From: a virus
IMG/VR virus record: IMGVR_UViG_3300029319_000012
Location: 1 to 64,000 of that record
DNA length: 64,000 nt
Reading direction: 5' to 3' (one strand)
The translations under genes and the position numbers were made by a program. Shown here one piece after another: positions 8,398-16,794 of this stretch (its first letter is position 1; each line of letters starts with the position of its first letter). The notes beneath the pieces were generated by a model that made no database searches, was not told where the DNA came from, and saw only the letters and a program-made list of their open reading frames with translations.

Positions 8398-9714
8398 ATG
8401 AAAAAATTATTTGAAAACTGGCGTAATTTTATCAATGAGCAAGACCTTACTCAAACTACGGAGGCGCCTAGAGACGGCGAATTAGTTCCCTTTCGAATCC
8501 GTGGCAAGAAAAAATCTTATAAAATTTTTAAATCCAATATTGATGATAGTGATGATGATCTACGAGTCTTTCCAATAGTAGCAAAAGGAGAAGCTCCCGA
8601 TGGTGGAGACATATATTTTAGAAATAAAAAAGAGGAAGAAGCGTGGTTTAAGTCAGGCGAAGTTATTCTAGCTGATCCTGATAATAAACAATTTAAGATT
8701 ACAAATGTTGAAACTAGATTGAGCGCAAAAAAATTCGTTGAAATATATGAAAAGACTCAAGAAGAACTAAAGTCACCTAAGGGATCTTTTGTTGAGATGC
8801 CTGGAGTTATATCTTGCTTAGATGGAAATTGCTATGAAAAAATGCTAACTTTAGGACATGTTAGTATGAAAAAGAAAGATCTTTTAAGAAAAATCAATGA
8901 TCTTCCAAAGTATAAATTGAGATCTAGAGCCAGAAAAAGTACAAAATTAATTGTATTGCACATATCCGAAACAAGCCATCCCCGAGGAACGCTCGGCGCG
9001 TTAACAGGAAAAAAAGCAAGCACAAACTACGAAGTTACCGAAGATGGAATCATATATGAATATGTTAGCCCTTATTCAGCTACAAATCATGGCGCGCCAG
9101 TAAACAATATCTCAATAGGTGTTGATTTTACTGGCAGGAGAAACAAGATTGGTGATAGTAGAACAGAGTTTTATAATTATGCAGGTTATGGTGCTAGAGA
9201 TCAAGAACCATTTAGTGCGGATCAAACCGCGCAAGGTGTTGCTTTAGTGTCAAAACTATGCGAAATGTTTGGCTTGCCACAAATAGTAGCTCCATATGAT
9301 TTTCGTATAATTCTTGTTAAATGTATAAAACAGCTATTAAAAGATTTTGGCGCCAGCCTCGAATTAAGAAAATCATTTGCTGCAGAAGGAATTAAAAAAA
9401 GTATAGAACACCATAACTACTTTAAAGTCTCTGATATACTTGAGCAAATGAATATTGGTATAGTACCTCACAAGGTAATTAATCCTGGACATGGCTGCCC
9501 AGGTCCTGGTTTTCCTTATAGCAAGTTTGGTAATGTTGCCGATGAAGACTATATTTTAAATGAGCTGAGAAGCATTATTGAAAACAAATATGAAAATGAT
9601 ATAGCTAAATTAATGAGTGACTTCACAGACAGAACACAAGTTGCAATGGTGTATAGAAGAAATAAACAAGCTAAAAAGCTAGCTGCAGCTAACAAGCAAG
9701 GTAAAACAAAATGA
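8398..9714 (+). CDS. N-acetylmuramoyl-L-alanine amidase (Amidase_2), 438 aa
   Basis: The central and C-terminal part (about residues 178-370) matches Amidase_2, zinc enzymes that cut the bond between MurNAc and L-Ala in peptidoglycan. Likely zinc ligands are His in IVLHISE (about 188), His in ATNHGAP (about 230) and His in GHGCPGPGFP (about 364); the last resembles the usual H-x-x-C/D-P-G-F motif. The N-terminal 170 residues form an unrecognised domain. The first residues, MKKLFENWRNFINEQ, resemble a short amphipathic N terminus also seen at 9711, which may be a head- or virion-targeting tag. It overlaps the Nudix gene by ATGA. Either a lysin or a virion-borne entry enzyme; the tag favours the latter, but weakly. 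Confidence 0.8.
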   Translation: MKKLFENWRNFINEQDLTQTTEAPRDGELVPFRIRGKKKSYKIFKSNIDDSDDDLRVFPIVAKGEAPDGGDIYFRNKKEEEAWFKSGEVILADPDNKQFKITNVETRLSAKKFVEIYEKTQEELKSPKGSFVEMPGVISCLDGNCYEKMLTLGHVSMKKKDLLRKINDLPKYKLRSRARKSTKLIVLHISETSHPRGTLGALTGKKASTNYEVTEDGIIYEYVSPYSATNHGAPVNNISIGVDFTGRRNKIGDSRTEFYNYAGYGARDQEPFSADQTAQGVALVSKLCEMFGLPQIVAPYDFRIILVKCIKQLLKDFGASLELRKSFAAEGIKKSIEHHNYFKVSDILEQMNIGIVPHKVINPGHGCPGPGFPYSKFGNVADEDYILNELRSIIENKYENDIAKLMSDFTDRTQVAMVYRRNKQAKKLAAANKQGKTK

Positions 9715-11270
9715 ATCCAATTATAGAAAAATGGAAACAATTTCTAAAAGAACAAGAAGAACAAGAGCCAGCACCAGTTTTAGATTTATCTAAAGAACTT
9801 GACTCTGGATTCTGTGATTTTAATCCTCTGATTAATCAATACGCTCAGTCGAGCCCAGATGGACTTGCAGAGATGCTTATATTTGTTGTAGCTACTCAGC
9901 AAATGCGCTGGTATGATGTTGTGCCCAAGTTTCCTTTGTTAATGCAACATCTTAGAGAAAAAGATATTTTGCTTGATCCTGAAGACGCATTTGTAAATGA
10001 TCAAGGCAAAACAATTTATAATATTCCAAAATCAATTGCGCAACTTACACTTGGACCTCGTAAAAATGCTATTCAATATATGTGGCAAAACAGAGAAAGT
10101 ATTTATTCTACTTTAAGACCAATGTTTGCAACTTATAATAAAGGTGGCGAGGATAGCTTAGCAAAAGAAGAAGCTCTTTTTAATATTTACTTAGAGTTTA
10201 TTAAGCTTCCAGGCTTGGGGCTTCCTAAGGCTGCTTTTGCTGCGCAGCTTATTGTTGGTCGTCTTGGCTGTATTGATTCGATTAACTTAAACTTATATAA
10301 AGGCTTGGACCCTGAGGGGCAGCTTATAACTTATGATAAAACCGGTCGTCCTTCGTTTAAAACTCCAGGCAAAACTAAAAAGACAGGTATCGTACAGATT
10401 ACGAAAGGCGGTGTTAAATTAGCGCAGAAGTATGTGCAATTTTTAAAGCATATCGCAGAAATGACAGGCACCACCGAAGCTAGCGTATCAAAACAGCTTT
10501 GGAACTCGTGGGTTGAGTTGGTCGCTCTTAAAATTAATAAGAAAGATGATATTACAGTTATCATGCCTGGTGGCAAAGAATACACTGTGCCAAATGACTA
10601 TTCTAAAAACATTTCAAAAGCTGATGTTAATCCTTCAGCTGCTTTCCGTAAAAAGTATATTGGTCGGATTACCGGCAAAGATATATCTCGACAGCACGAT
10701 CCAAGAAAGATGTTTGAGGGCGCAAAGAAATGGGACAGCTATGTTAAGGGCTTGATCAACGAAGCTTTGCCATATGGTGGCTATGAACCTGCTGCTATTG
10801 GTGGTGTCTCAAATCAAGGCACAACAATTCAACCACACGATACAAATGTGCAGACAGGAGTGGAGAAAGATACTTCAAAATCAATAAAAGCAGTAATGCA
10901 TCAAAATGGAAAAGTTCTTTTGCTTAAATGCAATGAGGATAAGCGAGGCTGGGATTTGCCAGGCGGTCACATTAAAGAGGATGAGAATCCACTGCAGGCG
11001 CTGCGTAGAGAGGTCTTTGAAGAAACAGGTTTACAGATTATCGACCCTAAAATAATACATGGCTATCAGCATGGTAAAAAAATGTTTGCAGAGGGCGGCT
11101 TTGGAGCCGGCGAGGTTATGCTGAGCAAAGAACACGACAGTCACGCATTCATGTCGATCAAAGAGATTAAAAAACAACGCATATCTGAAGCTTTTTTGAA
11201 GGCTATCGAGTTAGCCTTAGGTGAGAGCGCAGAAACTAGGAAGGTGAAAATTAAGATTAAAATGAGGTAA
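9711..11270 (+). CDS. Protein with C-terminal Nudix hydrolase domain, 519 aa
   Basis: The C-terminal part (about residues 394-510) is a Nudix domain. The Nudix box is complete: Gly-x5-Glu-x7-Arg-Glu-x-x-Glu-Glu-x-Gly, seen as GHIKEDE and then RREVFEETGL at about 418-440. Nudix enzymes hydrolyse nucleoside diphosphates linked to another group, and the Glu residues bind Mg. The N-terminal 350 residues are helical and unrecognised. The N terminus MNPIIEKWKQFLKEQ resembles the start of the amidase just upstream. The gene overlaps that amidase by four bases and is followed after three bases by the second amidase, so it is in a lysis-like operon. Substrate (NADH, ADP-ribose, dNTP, capped RNA) cannot be told from the sequence. 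Confidence 0.75.
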   Translation: MNPIIEKWKQFLKEQEEQEPAPVLDLSKELDSGFCDFNPLINQYAQSSPDGLAEMLIFVVATQQMRWYDVVPKFPLLMQHLREKDILLDPEDAFVNDQGKTIYNIPKSIAQLTLGPRKNAIQYMWQNRESIYSTLRPMFATYNKGGEDSLAKEEALFNIYLEFIKLPGLGLPKAAFAAQLIVGRLGCIDSINLNLYKGLDPEGQLITYDKTGRPSFKTPGKTKKTGIVQITKGGVKLAQKYVQFLKHIAEMTGTTEASVSKQLWNSWVELVALKINKKDDITVIMPGGKEYTVPNDYSKNISKADVNPSAAFRKKYIGRITGKDISRQHDPRKMFEGAKKWDSYVKGLINEALPYGGYEPAAIGGVSNQGTTIQPHDTNVQTGVEKDTSKSIKAVMHQNGKVLLLKCNEDKRGWDLPGGHIKEDENPLQALRREVFEETGLQIIDPKIIHGYQHGKKMFAEGGFGAGEVMLSKEHDSHAFMSIKEIKKQRISEAFLKAIELALGESAETRKVKIKIKMR

Positions 11271-11273
11271 AAA

Positions 11274-12107
11274 ATGAGTTGGTTAACAAACAGATATAAT
11301 AAAAAGTCGGCAAAGCGCTATGGATGGCATCCATCATGGTTTCGTTCAGAGTTGACTGAGTTTGATGAAAACCTCGTTCAAGCCATTAAAAGATTTCAAG
11401 ACGATCATGATCTAAGTGTTGATGGTAAAGTTGGTCCAAATACATTTCGACGCCTATTGGCTGAACGAGACTTAGAAGAAGCAGATAATTTTATTTTGTG
11501 CGACGGTCAACAAGTTGATATTGATTGGGATGTTAAAATTGACCTATTGCCTAAAAACTGCTATCGCACAAATAGAAACAGAAGAAAGCCCAACATGATT
11601 GTTACTCATTGGGATGCCACAACCTCTGCAGAGAGATGCAAAAGAGTTTTGCAAGCTCGTAATATTTCATCACATTTTTGTATTGATAACGATGGTGTAA
11701 TTTATCAGTATGTCGATACAAACCATACAGCTTGGCATGCCGGCAAAGTCAATCGCTATTCAGTTGGCATTGACTTTACAAACGCATATTACTTAAAATA
11801 TTCTGACTGGTATGAGAAAAAGGGATTCGGTGAAAGACCAATCTGCAAAGACAGCAAGGTGCATGGCAGAAGACTTAAGCCGCACTTGGGTTATTATCCA
11901 ATTCAAATTAGAGCATATAAAGAACTGGTCAAGACTTTGTGTGAGCATTACAATATTAATTATGCTACACCGCCAATCGATGCAGTTTGGGATAAAGCAG
12001 CAACTGGCAGGTACAATGGTATAGTTTCCCACTATCACCTAACAAGAAATAAGATTGACTGCGCAGGGTTGAACTTGCAAGAAATTGTTAAGCAGCTGCA
12101 GAAATAA
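11274..12107 (+). CDS. Endolysin: peptidoglycan-binding domain plus Amidase_2
   Basis: The 277-residue product has a PG_binding_1-like repeat at about 30-65 (AIKRFQDDHDLSVDGKVGP then FRRLL). An Amidase_2 domain with His in VTHWDA (about 110) and His in TAWHAG (about 153) runs from about 105 to 265. Near the end, SHYHLTRNKIDCAG takes the place of the usual zinc-ligand segment, with Cys where many members have Asp-Pro. It has no signal peptide, so export would need a holin or membrane damage; small one-helix membrane proteins are encoded just downstream at 12336 and 16375. This is the better candidate for the lysis endolysin of the two amidases here. Confidence 0.85.
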   Translation: MSWLTNRYNKKSAKRYGWHPSWFRSELTEFDENLVQAIKRFQDDHDLSVDGKVGPNTFRRLLAERDLEEADNFILCDGQQVDIDWDVKIDLLPKNCYRTNRNRRKPNMIVTHWDATTSAERCKRVLQARNISSHFCIDNDGVIYQYVDTNHTAWHAGKVNRYSVGIDFTNAYYLKYSDWYEKKGFGERPICKDSKVHGRRLKPHLGYYPIQIRAYKELVKTLCEHYNINYATPPIDAVWDKAATGRYNGIVSHYHLTRNKIDCAGLNLQEIVKQLQK

Positions 12108-12285
12108 CTTCTAGTCGATGTGCTCTAGCTATATCCACTAAAGCAAATCTTTTTGCAAAATCTTCATTTATCCAAATAATTTCGTATGATCGATTTCCAA
12201 CTTTTCTCTTAACAATTCCAACTGGTTTTTCTTTTTGTTTGTTGAGACCTTTTAATGTTACCAGGTCTCCGGTGTTTATATCCAA
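12088..12285 (-). CDS. Small basic protein, SH3/KOW-like, 65 aa
   Basis: A minus-strand frame starts at TTG 12285, with AGGGG nine bases upstream. It reads MDINTGDLVTLKGL, then KPVGIVKRKVG and YEIIWINEDFAKRF. Short beta strands with a Gly-Asp-Leu-Val opening resemble small SH3-like or KOW-like folds that many phages encode, but I cannot assign a family. Its end overlaps the endolysin end by 20 bases in convergent orientation. The good ribosome-binding site argues that it is real despite its size and TTG start. Confidence 0.5.
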   Translation of the reverse strand: MDINTGDLVTLKGLNKQKEKPVGIVKRKVGNRSYEIIWINEDFAKRFALVDIARAHRLEVISAAA

Positions 12286-12335
12286 AACATTTAACCCCTG
12301 TGCTTACTAATTATAATTACGGGAGTGCATGCTGT

Positions 12336-12551
12336 ATGTGCGAAAATAAATTTTTTAAAAAGCTTTTTATTTTTTCTTCGATATTTTTAATGCTCAGTTT
12401 GGTCGCCAACTCTGTTATTGTCTACGCAGCTTTTTCTACTGATCGAGAAAAAAGCACAGCGCAAGTAATCCAGAATCAACAAGAAAAAATTATTCATAAA
12501 CTAAAAAAGATGGATAAGAAAGTAAAAAAGCTAAGAGCTAAAAAGAAATGA
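12336..12551 (+). CDS. One-helix membrane protein with basic coiled tail, 71 aa (possible spanin- or holin-like)
   Basis: Start chosen at ATG 12336, ten bases after GGGAG, rather than the upstream ATG at 12255 that overlaps the minus-strand gene. The N terminus is short and basic (MCENKFFKKL), followed by one hydrophobic helix (about residues 11-34) and a charged, Lys-rich coiled tail (KIIHKLKKMDKKVKKLRAKK). An N-in single helix with an outer coiled tail is the layout of an inner-membrane spanin, and the endolysin gene is close upstream. No lipoprotein partner is nested in it. The spanin idea is inference. Its stop overlaps the next gene by ATGA. Confidence 0.55.
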   Translation: MCENKFFKKLFIFSSIFLMLSLVANSVIVYAAFSTDREKSTAQVIQNQQEKIIHKLKKMDKKVKKLRAKKK

Positions 12552-13585
12552 GTTTCTCCCAAGACGCAAAACAAATTGATCGTTTTTTTAGAGAACGTTC
12601 AAAAGTGCTAAAAGTTAATTTTGATAAAGTTAATTTTCAAACAGTCAATTCTGGCTCTGTCGCTGGAGCTGGAAGTTTTTTGGCTGTTGATGATGAAAAA
12701 AACTTAGTTTTGGCTAGTCCTGCAGCTGCAACTCAACCAGTAACAGCTTTAAACAATCAAGCAGTCAGTAGGCTAGTCACTATTGGTGCTACTACTACCG
12801 AACTAGATGGCGAGGCAAATTTAACTTATGACGGCACAACATTTGTTATCGATGACGATACAAGATTAAACGACAACCACAAGTTTCACTTTGGCACAAA
12901 CAGTGATGCCCATATCGAATATGATGAAGATGGAAATGATATCTTGATTATATCTGGATCTGCTCAAGGCATTGTCCTAAAAGGAACAAAAGTTGAAATA
13001 GATGGTGTGCTTGAGGGAGGATCACCGCTTAAAATTGGTGGCGAGGTACAATTTGTTTCAACAGGTGAAGCCTCCGCTTTTAATTTTGGACCAAATGGTG
13101 AATCAAAAATATTTTTTGGTGATGATTCATTTTTAACTTTATCTGGATCAACTACAGGAACTGTCATTTCTGGATCTTCCCTTACAATAGAAACAACTAA
13201 AGGTATGGGCGTGGGTGTTGTTGGTGATGCAATCACACATGCAATTACTCTTCCAAACAATGATGACTCGACAGGAAGAATAAAAGCAAACGCTTTTGTT
13301 TCATATTCGTCACAAAGATACAAGAAAGATATAAAAATTTTGAATGATCCGATGGAAGTTTTAAATAAAATTGAAGGCGTTTCATTTAAATGGAAAGATA
13401 CAGATCGTTTAGATTATGGTTTTATTGCTGAGGATGTTGGAAAAGTGTTACCGAATATTGTTTCTTGGGAAAACAATAAACGTGATGCTCAAGGCATGGA
13501 CTATCTAAAAATTATTTCTTTTCTGGTTGAGGCTGTAAAAAATCAACAAAAAGAAATAAATAAATTGAAACAAACAGTTAAGTAA
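12548..13585 (+). CDS. Tail fibre or spike protein with C-terminal S74 chaperone domain, 345 aa
   Basis: Residues 1-250 are rich in Thr, Ser, Gly and short beta repeats, as in fibre shafts. From about 251 the sequence SYSSQRYKKDIKIL, then YGFIAEDVGKVLP and FLVEAVKNQQKEINKL matches the peptidase S74 intramolecular chaperone. That domain trimerises fibres and cuts itself off through a Ser-Lys pair; the Ser before the QR and the Lys in KKDI fit. It shares this ending with the 852-residue fibre next door. ATG 12548 overlaps the stop of the small membrane protein. No intrinsic terminator is evident behind it. Confidence 0.85.
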   Translation: MSFSQDAKQIDRFFRERSKVLKVNFDKVNFQTVNSGSVAGAGSFLAVDDEKNLVLASPAAATQPVTALNNQAVSRLVTIGATTTELDGEANLTYDGTTFVIDDDTRLNDNHKFHFGTNSDAHIEYDEDGNDILIISGSAQGIVLKGTKVEIDGVLEGGSPLKIGGEVQFVSTGEASAFNFGPNGESKIFFGDDSFLTLSGSTTGTVISGSSLTIETTKGMGVGVVGDAITHAITLPNNDDSTGRIKANAFVSYSSQRYKKDIKILNDPMEVLNKIEGVSFKWKDTDRLDYGFIAEDVGKVLPNIVSWENNKRDAQGMDYLKIISFLVEAVKNQQKEINKLKQTVK

Positions 13586-13731
13586 AAACTAGTTATTTCT
13601 TATGTGCGACATTAGAGCAGTGTAACGTTTTTTATTGTTTTTTCTCAGTTGTAAAATCTACTTAATGTGTCAGGTGCATTCGTGTATCTGGCGTAAGATA
13701 AAATTTTACATTTTCATGGAGGAAAAATTTT

Positions 13732-16290
13732 ATGTCTAGTATTACTGCTACTCAGTTAGGTAAATTCCTAACTTTACAAAACAATTCAGGCTCGGCTGAT
13801 AGTACCGCGCCTGCAGGTGGTGTTGTTTTGTTCTCTTCTGGTTCCAACGCGGGCACCGGTTTAGATGCAAAGCTTTACCTACAAAAAGAAGGATCTGCTG
13901 ACGTTCACGAGGTCGGCGCGGATCTTAAGATTGCTGGTGATTCCGGCTCAAGCACTGTTTCTTTAGGTGCCGGTCAGACACTTACAGTCGCTGGTGCTGC
14001 TGCTAACGGTATTGACACTAGTGTTTCTGGGCAAACAGTCACAGTTGCATTGGATCTTAACGAGCTAGCTGCAAAAGCTAGTCCTGTTGGCGCTGACGCG
14101 CTTGGCTTAGTTGACAGCGCAGACGGCAACGCTACAAAGAAAGTTACAATCTCAAATCTTGCTGGTCTGATGGCTGGCACTGTAACCAGCACTGGTCTGG
14201 CTAACAGCTCTGGTGTTTTATCGCTTGATATTCAAAACATGACCGCAGCGGCTACTGTTGATGATGGCGATCTTGTTGTTATCGACGATGGCGCAGGTGG
14301 CACACTCAGAAAAATGACTCGTGCAAACTTTATTGAGTCTGCTGCTCTTGATAACATCGACATTGATGGTGGTGCTATTGATGGCGCTGCGATTGGCGCT
14401 AACGATCCATCTACTATTCAGGCAACAACTATTTCTGGTTCTTCTACTCTTAATGTTGTAGGCGTTTCTAGCTTTGGTCCAGCTGCTCAAACAACTATTT
14501 CTGCAGCTGGTGTTGTTTCCGGCTCTGGAGCATCGACACTTCACCAATTGACTGCTGATCGTGGTACTTTTACAGCACTTGTTGCTGACACATTGGATGT
14601 TAACACAATCAACAGCATAACATCGACTGTAAATGACCTTGAGGTCTCGGACAGAAGAATCGTTGCTGCCCTCGATGCAACATCTCTGCAGGCTGATGGC
14701 GGTGGTCTCCGAGTTGGTGGTGATGCATCCACCGCTGGTCACATGAGTATTCTCTACGATCACAGCAATACTGCTATGGACTTAAACGTTGGTGGATCGA
14801 CCATTGCGCTGCTCGATGCAAATGGTCTTGATGTAACTGGCGCCTTATCGGGCTCTGGTGATTCAACAATCCATAAAGTCACAATGGATCAATTGGTTGC
14901 TGCAACAGCTGATATCAATGGCGGCTCTATCGATGGAGCAACAATTGGTGCTGCCAGCCAATCTTCTGTCAAAGCAACAACTATTTCTGGATCAAGCACA
15001 CTTGGAGTTGCTGGTGTTGCTACTTTTGGTAGCGAGCGCCTAACAATTTCTGCTGTTGGTGTTCTTTCCGGTTCTGCTACAGCAACATTGCACAACGCTA
15101 CTTTAGACCAAGTTACAGTTGGATCTGCTGACATTAACGGCGGCAATATCGATGGCACTGCAATTGGTGCTACTAGCCAATCTTCTGTTAAAGCAACCAC
15201 ACTTTCTGGTTCGGGTGCTCTTTCTGTTGTAGGTGCTTCTAGTTTTGGTCCTGGCGCGCAGGCAGTGATTACCGCAGCAGGTGCCTTGACAGCCGCTTCT
15301 GCTACTCTTAATGGAAATCTTTCCGGCTCAGGCACTCTTATTATTGAAGGTGCTTCCAGCTTTGGTGCAGGTGCTCAGGCAACTATTTCTGCAGTCGGCG
15401 CGGCGGTTCTTGCTTCTGCAAAAGTTAGCGATCTTACAGACGGTCGTGTTGTTCTTGCTGGCACAAGTGGCGAGCTTGAGGACAGTGGTAACCTCACTTT
15501 TGATGGCTCTACATTAACTATTACTGGTGCTGTTTCAGGTTCAGGTAATATCAGTAGTGCAGCTGCTTTAAACGCAGCTAAAGGAGACTTTGGAGTTATC
15601 GGATCTGGTGCCAACCAAGGTGCTGCAGGCTCAAAAGTTGGATTTTTTGCTGGTAACCAAGGATCAGGCTTGGCTGCTCAAGGGTACTCCGCAGGCAACG
15701 GCGGCGTATCTGTTCTTGGCTCAAGTGGTAACATTCAAGCCGGCGGTAGCGGACTTTTTGAGAAAGGTCTCAATATTGGTCTTAATACTGCTAACCGCAG
15801 TGCGAACGCCGATGTTGTTTTCCACACTCAAACTGAAGACAACTTCTTTAAGCTTGATGTTGATCAAGATGATATTCGGATTGATGGTGCTAATATGCAA
15901 ATTGGCTTTGACAAAGATCCAGAGTCAGGTTACGCAATTGATGTTTCTGATTCTAGAACTCACAATAAAGTTCGAGCTGATGCTTTTGTCACTTACTCGG
16001 ATAGAAACCTCAAGACAGACATCACCCCAATGACTGATGCTCTTGATCGAGTTATGGCGCTTGAGCCAGTTAGATACGAAATGAAATCTGCCCCAGGCAA
16101 AGCTGATTTCGGATTTATCGCTCAGGACCTTGCAAAGGTTGCTCCAGAGGTTTGTGGATTTGACTCTAAAACTGGTGAAGGCAATGCTATCGACTACGGT
16201 CGTATGTCTGCGCTTCTCGCTGGTGCTGTCAAGTCGCAGCAGCTTCAAATTGAAGAGCTTAAGACAATTATCGCAAAATTACAAAAGTAA
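13732..16290 (+). CDS. Long repetitive tail fibre protein with S74 chaperone domain, 852 aa
   Basis: ATG 13732 follows a strong GGAGG site. The body is built from Gly/Ser/Ala/Thr-rich beta repeats; a unit with INGG-IDG-IGA, SSVKATTISGS and a SFG segment recurs three times between about residues 205 and 530. The C-terminal 100 residues (SDRNLKTDI from about 756, FGFIAQDLAKVAPE, AVKSQQLQIEEL) form an S74 self-cleaving chaperone. This type of chaperone is known from many phage fibres and from marine phages. The codon choice looks richer in G and C than in neighbouring genes, which suits a host-range gene that recombines. It ends at a strong terminator. Likely a host-recognition fibre or whisker. 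Confidence 0.85.
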   Translation: MSSITATQLGKFLTLQNNSGSADSTAPAGGVVLFSSGSNAGTGLDAKLYLQKEGSADVHEVGADLKIAGDSGSSTVSLGAGQTLTVAGAAANGIDTSVSGQTVTVALDLNELAAKASPVGADALGLVDSADGNATKKVTISNLAGLMAGTVTSTGLANSSGVLSLDIQNMTAAATVDDGDLVVIDDGAGGTLRKMTRANFIESAALDNIDIDGGAIDGAAIGANDPSTIQATTISGSSTLNVVGVSSFGPAAQTTISAAGVVSGSGASTLHQLTADRGTFTALVADTLDVNTINSITSTVNDLEVSDRRIVAALDATSLQADGGGLRVGGDASTAGHMSILYDHSNTAMDLNVGGSTIALLDANGLDVTGALSGSGDSTIHKVTMDQLVAATADINGGSIDGATIGAASQSSVKATTISGSSTLGVAGVATFGSERLTISAVGVLSGSATATLHNATLDQVTVGSADINGGNIDGTAIGATSQSSVKATTLSGSGALSVVGASSFGPGAQAVITAAGALTAASATLNGNLSGSGTLIIEGASSFGAGAQATISAVGAAVLASAKVSDLTDGRVVLAGTSGELEDSGNLTFDGSTLTITGAVSGSGNISSAAALNAAKGDFGVIGSGANQGAAGSKVGFFAGNQGSGLAAQGYSAGNGGVSVLGSSGNIQAGGSGLFEKGLNIGLNTANRSANADVVFHTQTEDNFFKLDVDQDDIRIDGANMQIGFDKDPESGYAIDVSDSRTHNKVRADAFVTYSDRNLKTDITPMTDALDRVMALEPVRYEMKSAPGKADFGFIAQDLAKVAPEVCGFDSKTGEGNAIDYGRMSALLAGAVKSQQLQIEELKTIIAKLQK
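14335..15330 (+). repeat. Degenerate repeats of roughly 220-550 bp spacing inside the fibre gene
   Basis: Segments encoding (D)INGGxIDGxxIGA start near 14360, 14908 and 15130, each followed by a conserved block that encodes SSVKATT(I/L)SGS and SFG-type turns. The last two share most bases across about 85 positions. They are in frame and encode the fibre shaft, so they may also serve for recombination between fibre genes. Confidence 0.7.
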
Positions 16291-16312
16291 TTTGATTAGA
16301 TAATTTTAATCT

Positions 16313-16345
16313 GGGGGGTCGGAGTGATCCGGCTCCCCTTTTTTT
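16313..16345 (+). terminator. Strong intrinsic terminator after the fibre gene
   Basis: A ten-pair stem (ggggggtcgg with ccggctcccc, two of the pairs G-T) closes a six-base loop agtgat and is followed by seven T. It lies 22 bases past the stop of the 852-residue fibre gene and just before the next promoter-like box, so it probably ends the fibre message. Confidence 0.85.
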
Positions 16346-16352
16346 ATTTTAA

Positions 16353-16359
16353 CTATTTA
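16353..16359 (+). promoter_or_regulatory. Recurrent CTATTTA box after a terminator
   Basis: AaCTATTTA lies eight bases after the T run of the terminator and 15 bases before ATG 16375, with TTAGAGG between. A start signal right after a terminator is what one would expect of a promoter. Confidence 0.4.
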
Positions 16360-16374
16360 TTTAGAGGCGAGCAC

Positions 16375-16605
16375 ATGACCAACGAAGTTAATTTACAAAC
16401 ACTAAAAGACTGGTTTACATTTGTTGTTGCGGTTGTTGCAACTGTTGCCGGTGTTATATTCTGGGTTCAGTCAATTAATGATCCAAAGTTTGAAAAAATA
16501 GAGAAAGATATCCAAACTTTAAGAAGCGATATAAAACAAATCAGAGACAACAACAATGAGATATTAAGAATTGTTGGTCGGCTTGAAGGCAAGCTAGAAA
16601 ATTAA
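16375..16605 (+). CDS. One-helix membrane protein with coiled coil, 76 aa
   Basis: Start chosen at ATG 16375, with GAGG nine bases upstream; the frame also extends back to GTG 16324, but that runs through the terminator. The protein has a hydrophobic helix at about 13-34 (FTFVVAVVATVAGVIFWV) and then a long charged coiled coil up to residue 76 (IEKDIQTLRSDIKQIRDNNN). Layout resembles the small one-helix protein at 12336 and also haemolysin-XhlA-like proteins, though in XhlA the helix is at the other end. A role in lysis as holin partner or spanin is possible. No family can be assigned. Confidence 0.6.
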   Translation: MTNEVNLQTLKDWFTFVVAVVATVAGVIFWVQSINDPKFEKIEKDIQTLRSDIKQIRDNNNEILRIVGRLEGKLEN

Positions 16606-16616
16606 TTATTATAATA

Positions 16617-16718
16617 TTATTTAGCTAAAAACTTTAAGAGCATAAAAGGCAAGCTAAATAGAAAAAAAGTAAAACGAATGCTAAAAATCCAAACTGCGAT
16701 GTAAATTGCAACGTCCAT
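16617..16718 (-). CDS. Very small hydrophobic protein, 33 aa
   Basis: On the minus strand GTGGAGG stands five bases before ATG 16718. The frame gives MDVAIYIAVWIFSIRF and ends with LLKFLAK before TAA, a single membrane helix with a basic end. It sits alone between the coiled-coil membrane gene and the nucleotidyltransferase gene and reads against both. The near-perfect ribosome-binding site is the main support. Function unknown; small hydrophobic phage peptides often act on the host membrane. Confidence 0.5.
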   Translation of the reverse strand: MDVAIYIAVWIFSIRFTFFLFSLPFMLLKFLAK

Positions 16719-16772
16719 TTTGTCCTCCACTTACATTATAATAACTATTTTTGCATAGTCAATTGTACCAAA

Positions 16773-16779
16773 CTATTTA
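16773..16779 (+). promoter_or_regulatory. Recurrent CTATTTA box upstream of the nucleotidyltransferase operon
   Basis: AaCTATTTA lies 15 bases before ATG 16795, with CTAGAGGT as ribosome-binding site between. Spacing matches the boxes at 466, 5282 and 16353. It heads a run of genes on the + strand that continues without large gaps to about 25600. Confidence 0.4.
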
Positions 16780-16794
16780 CCTAGAGGTAATTTT

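Noticed and set aside
13586-13731. 146-base spacer between the two fibre genes searched for a terminator or small RNA
   Set aside because: T-rich runs are present but no stem of useful length precedes them.
14218-14763. Long minus-strand frame of 181 aa inside the fibre gene
   Set aside because: It lies fully opposite the long fibre gene, is Cys/Ser/Asn rich in a way that mirrors the repeat codons, and has no ribosome-binding site or motif.
14889-15335. Minus-strand frame of 148 aa opposite the fibre gene
   Set aside because: Low-complexity Ala/Pro/Glu/Val sequence that mirrors the fibre repeats; a shadow frame.
16324-16374. GTG 16324 as start of the one-helix membrane protein
   Set aside because: It would lie inside the terminator hairpin and T run, while ATG 16375 has a proper site.
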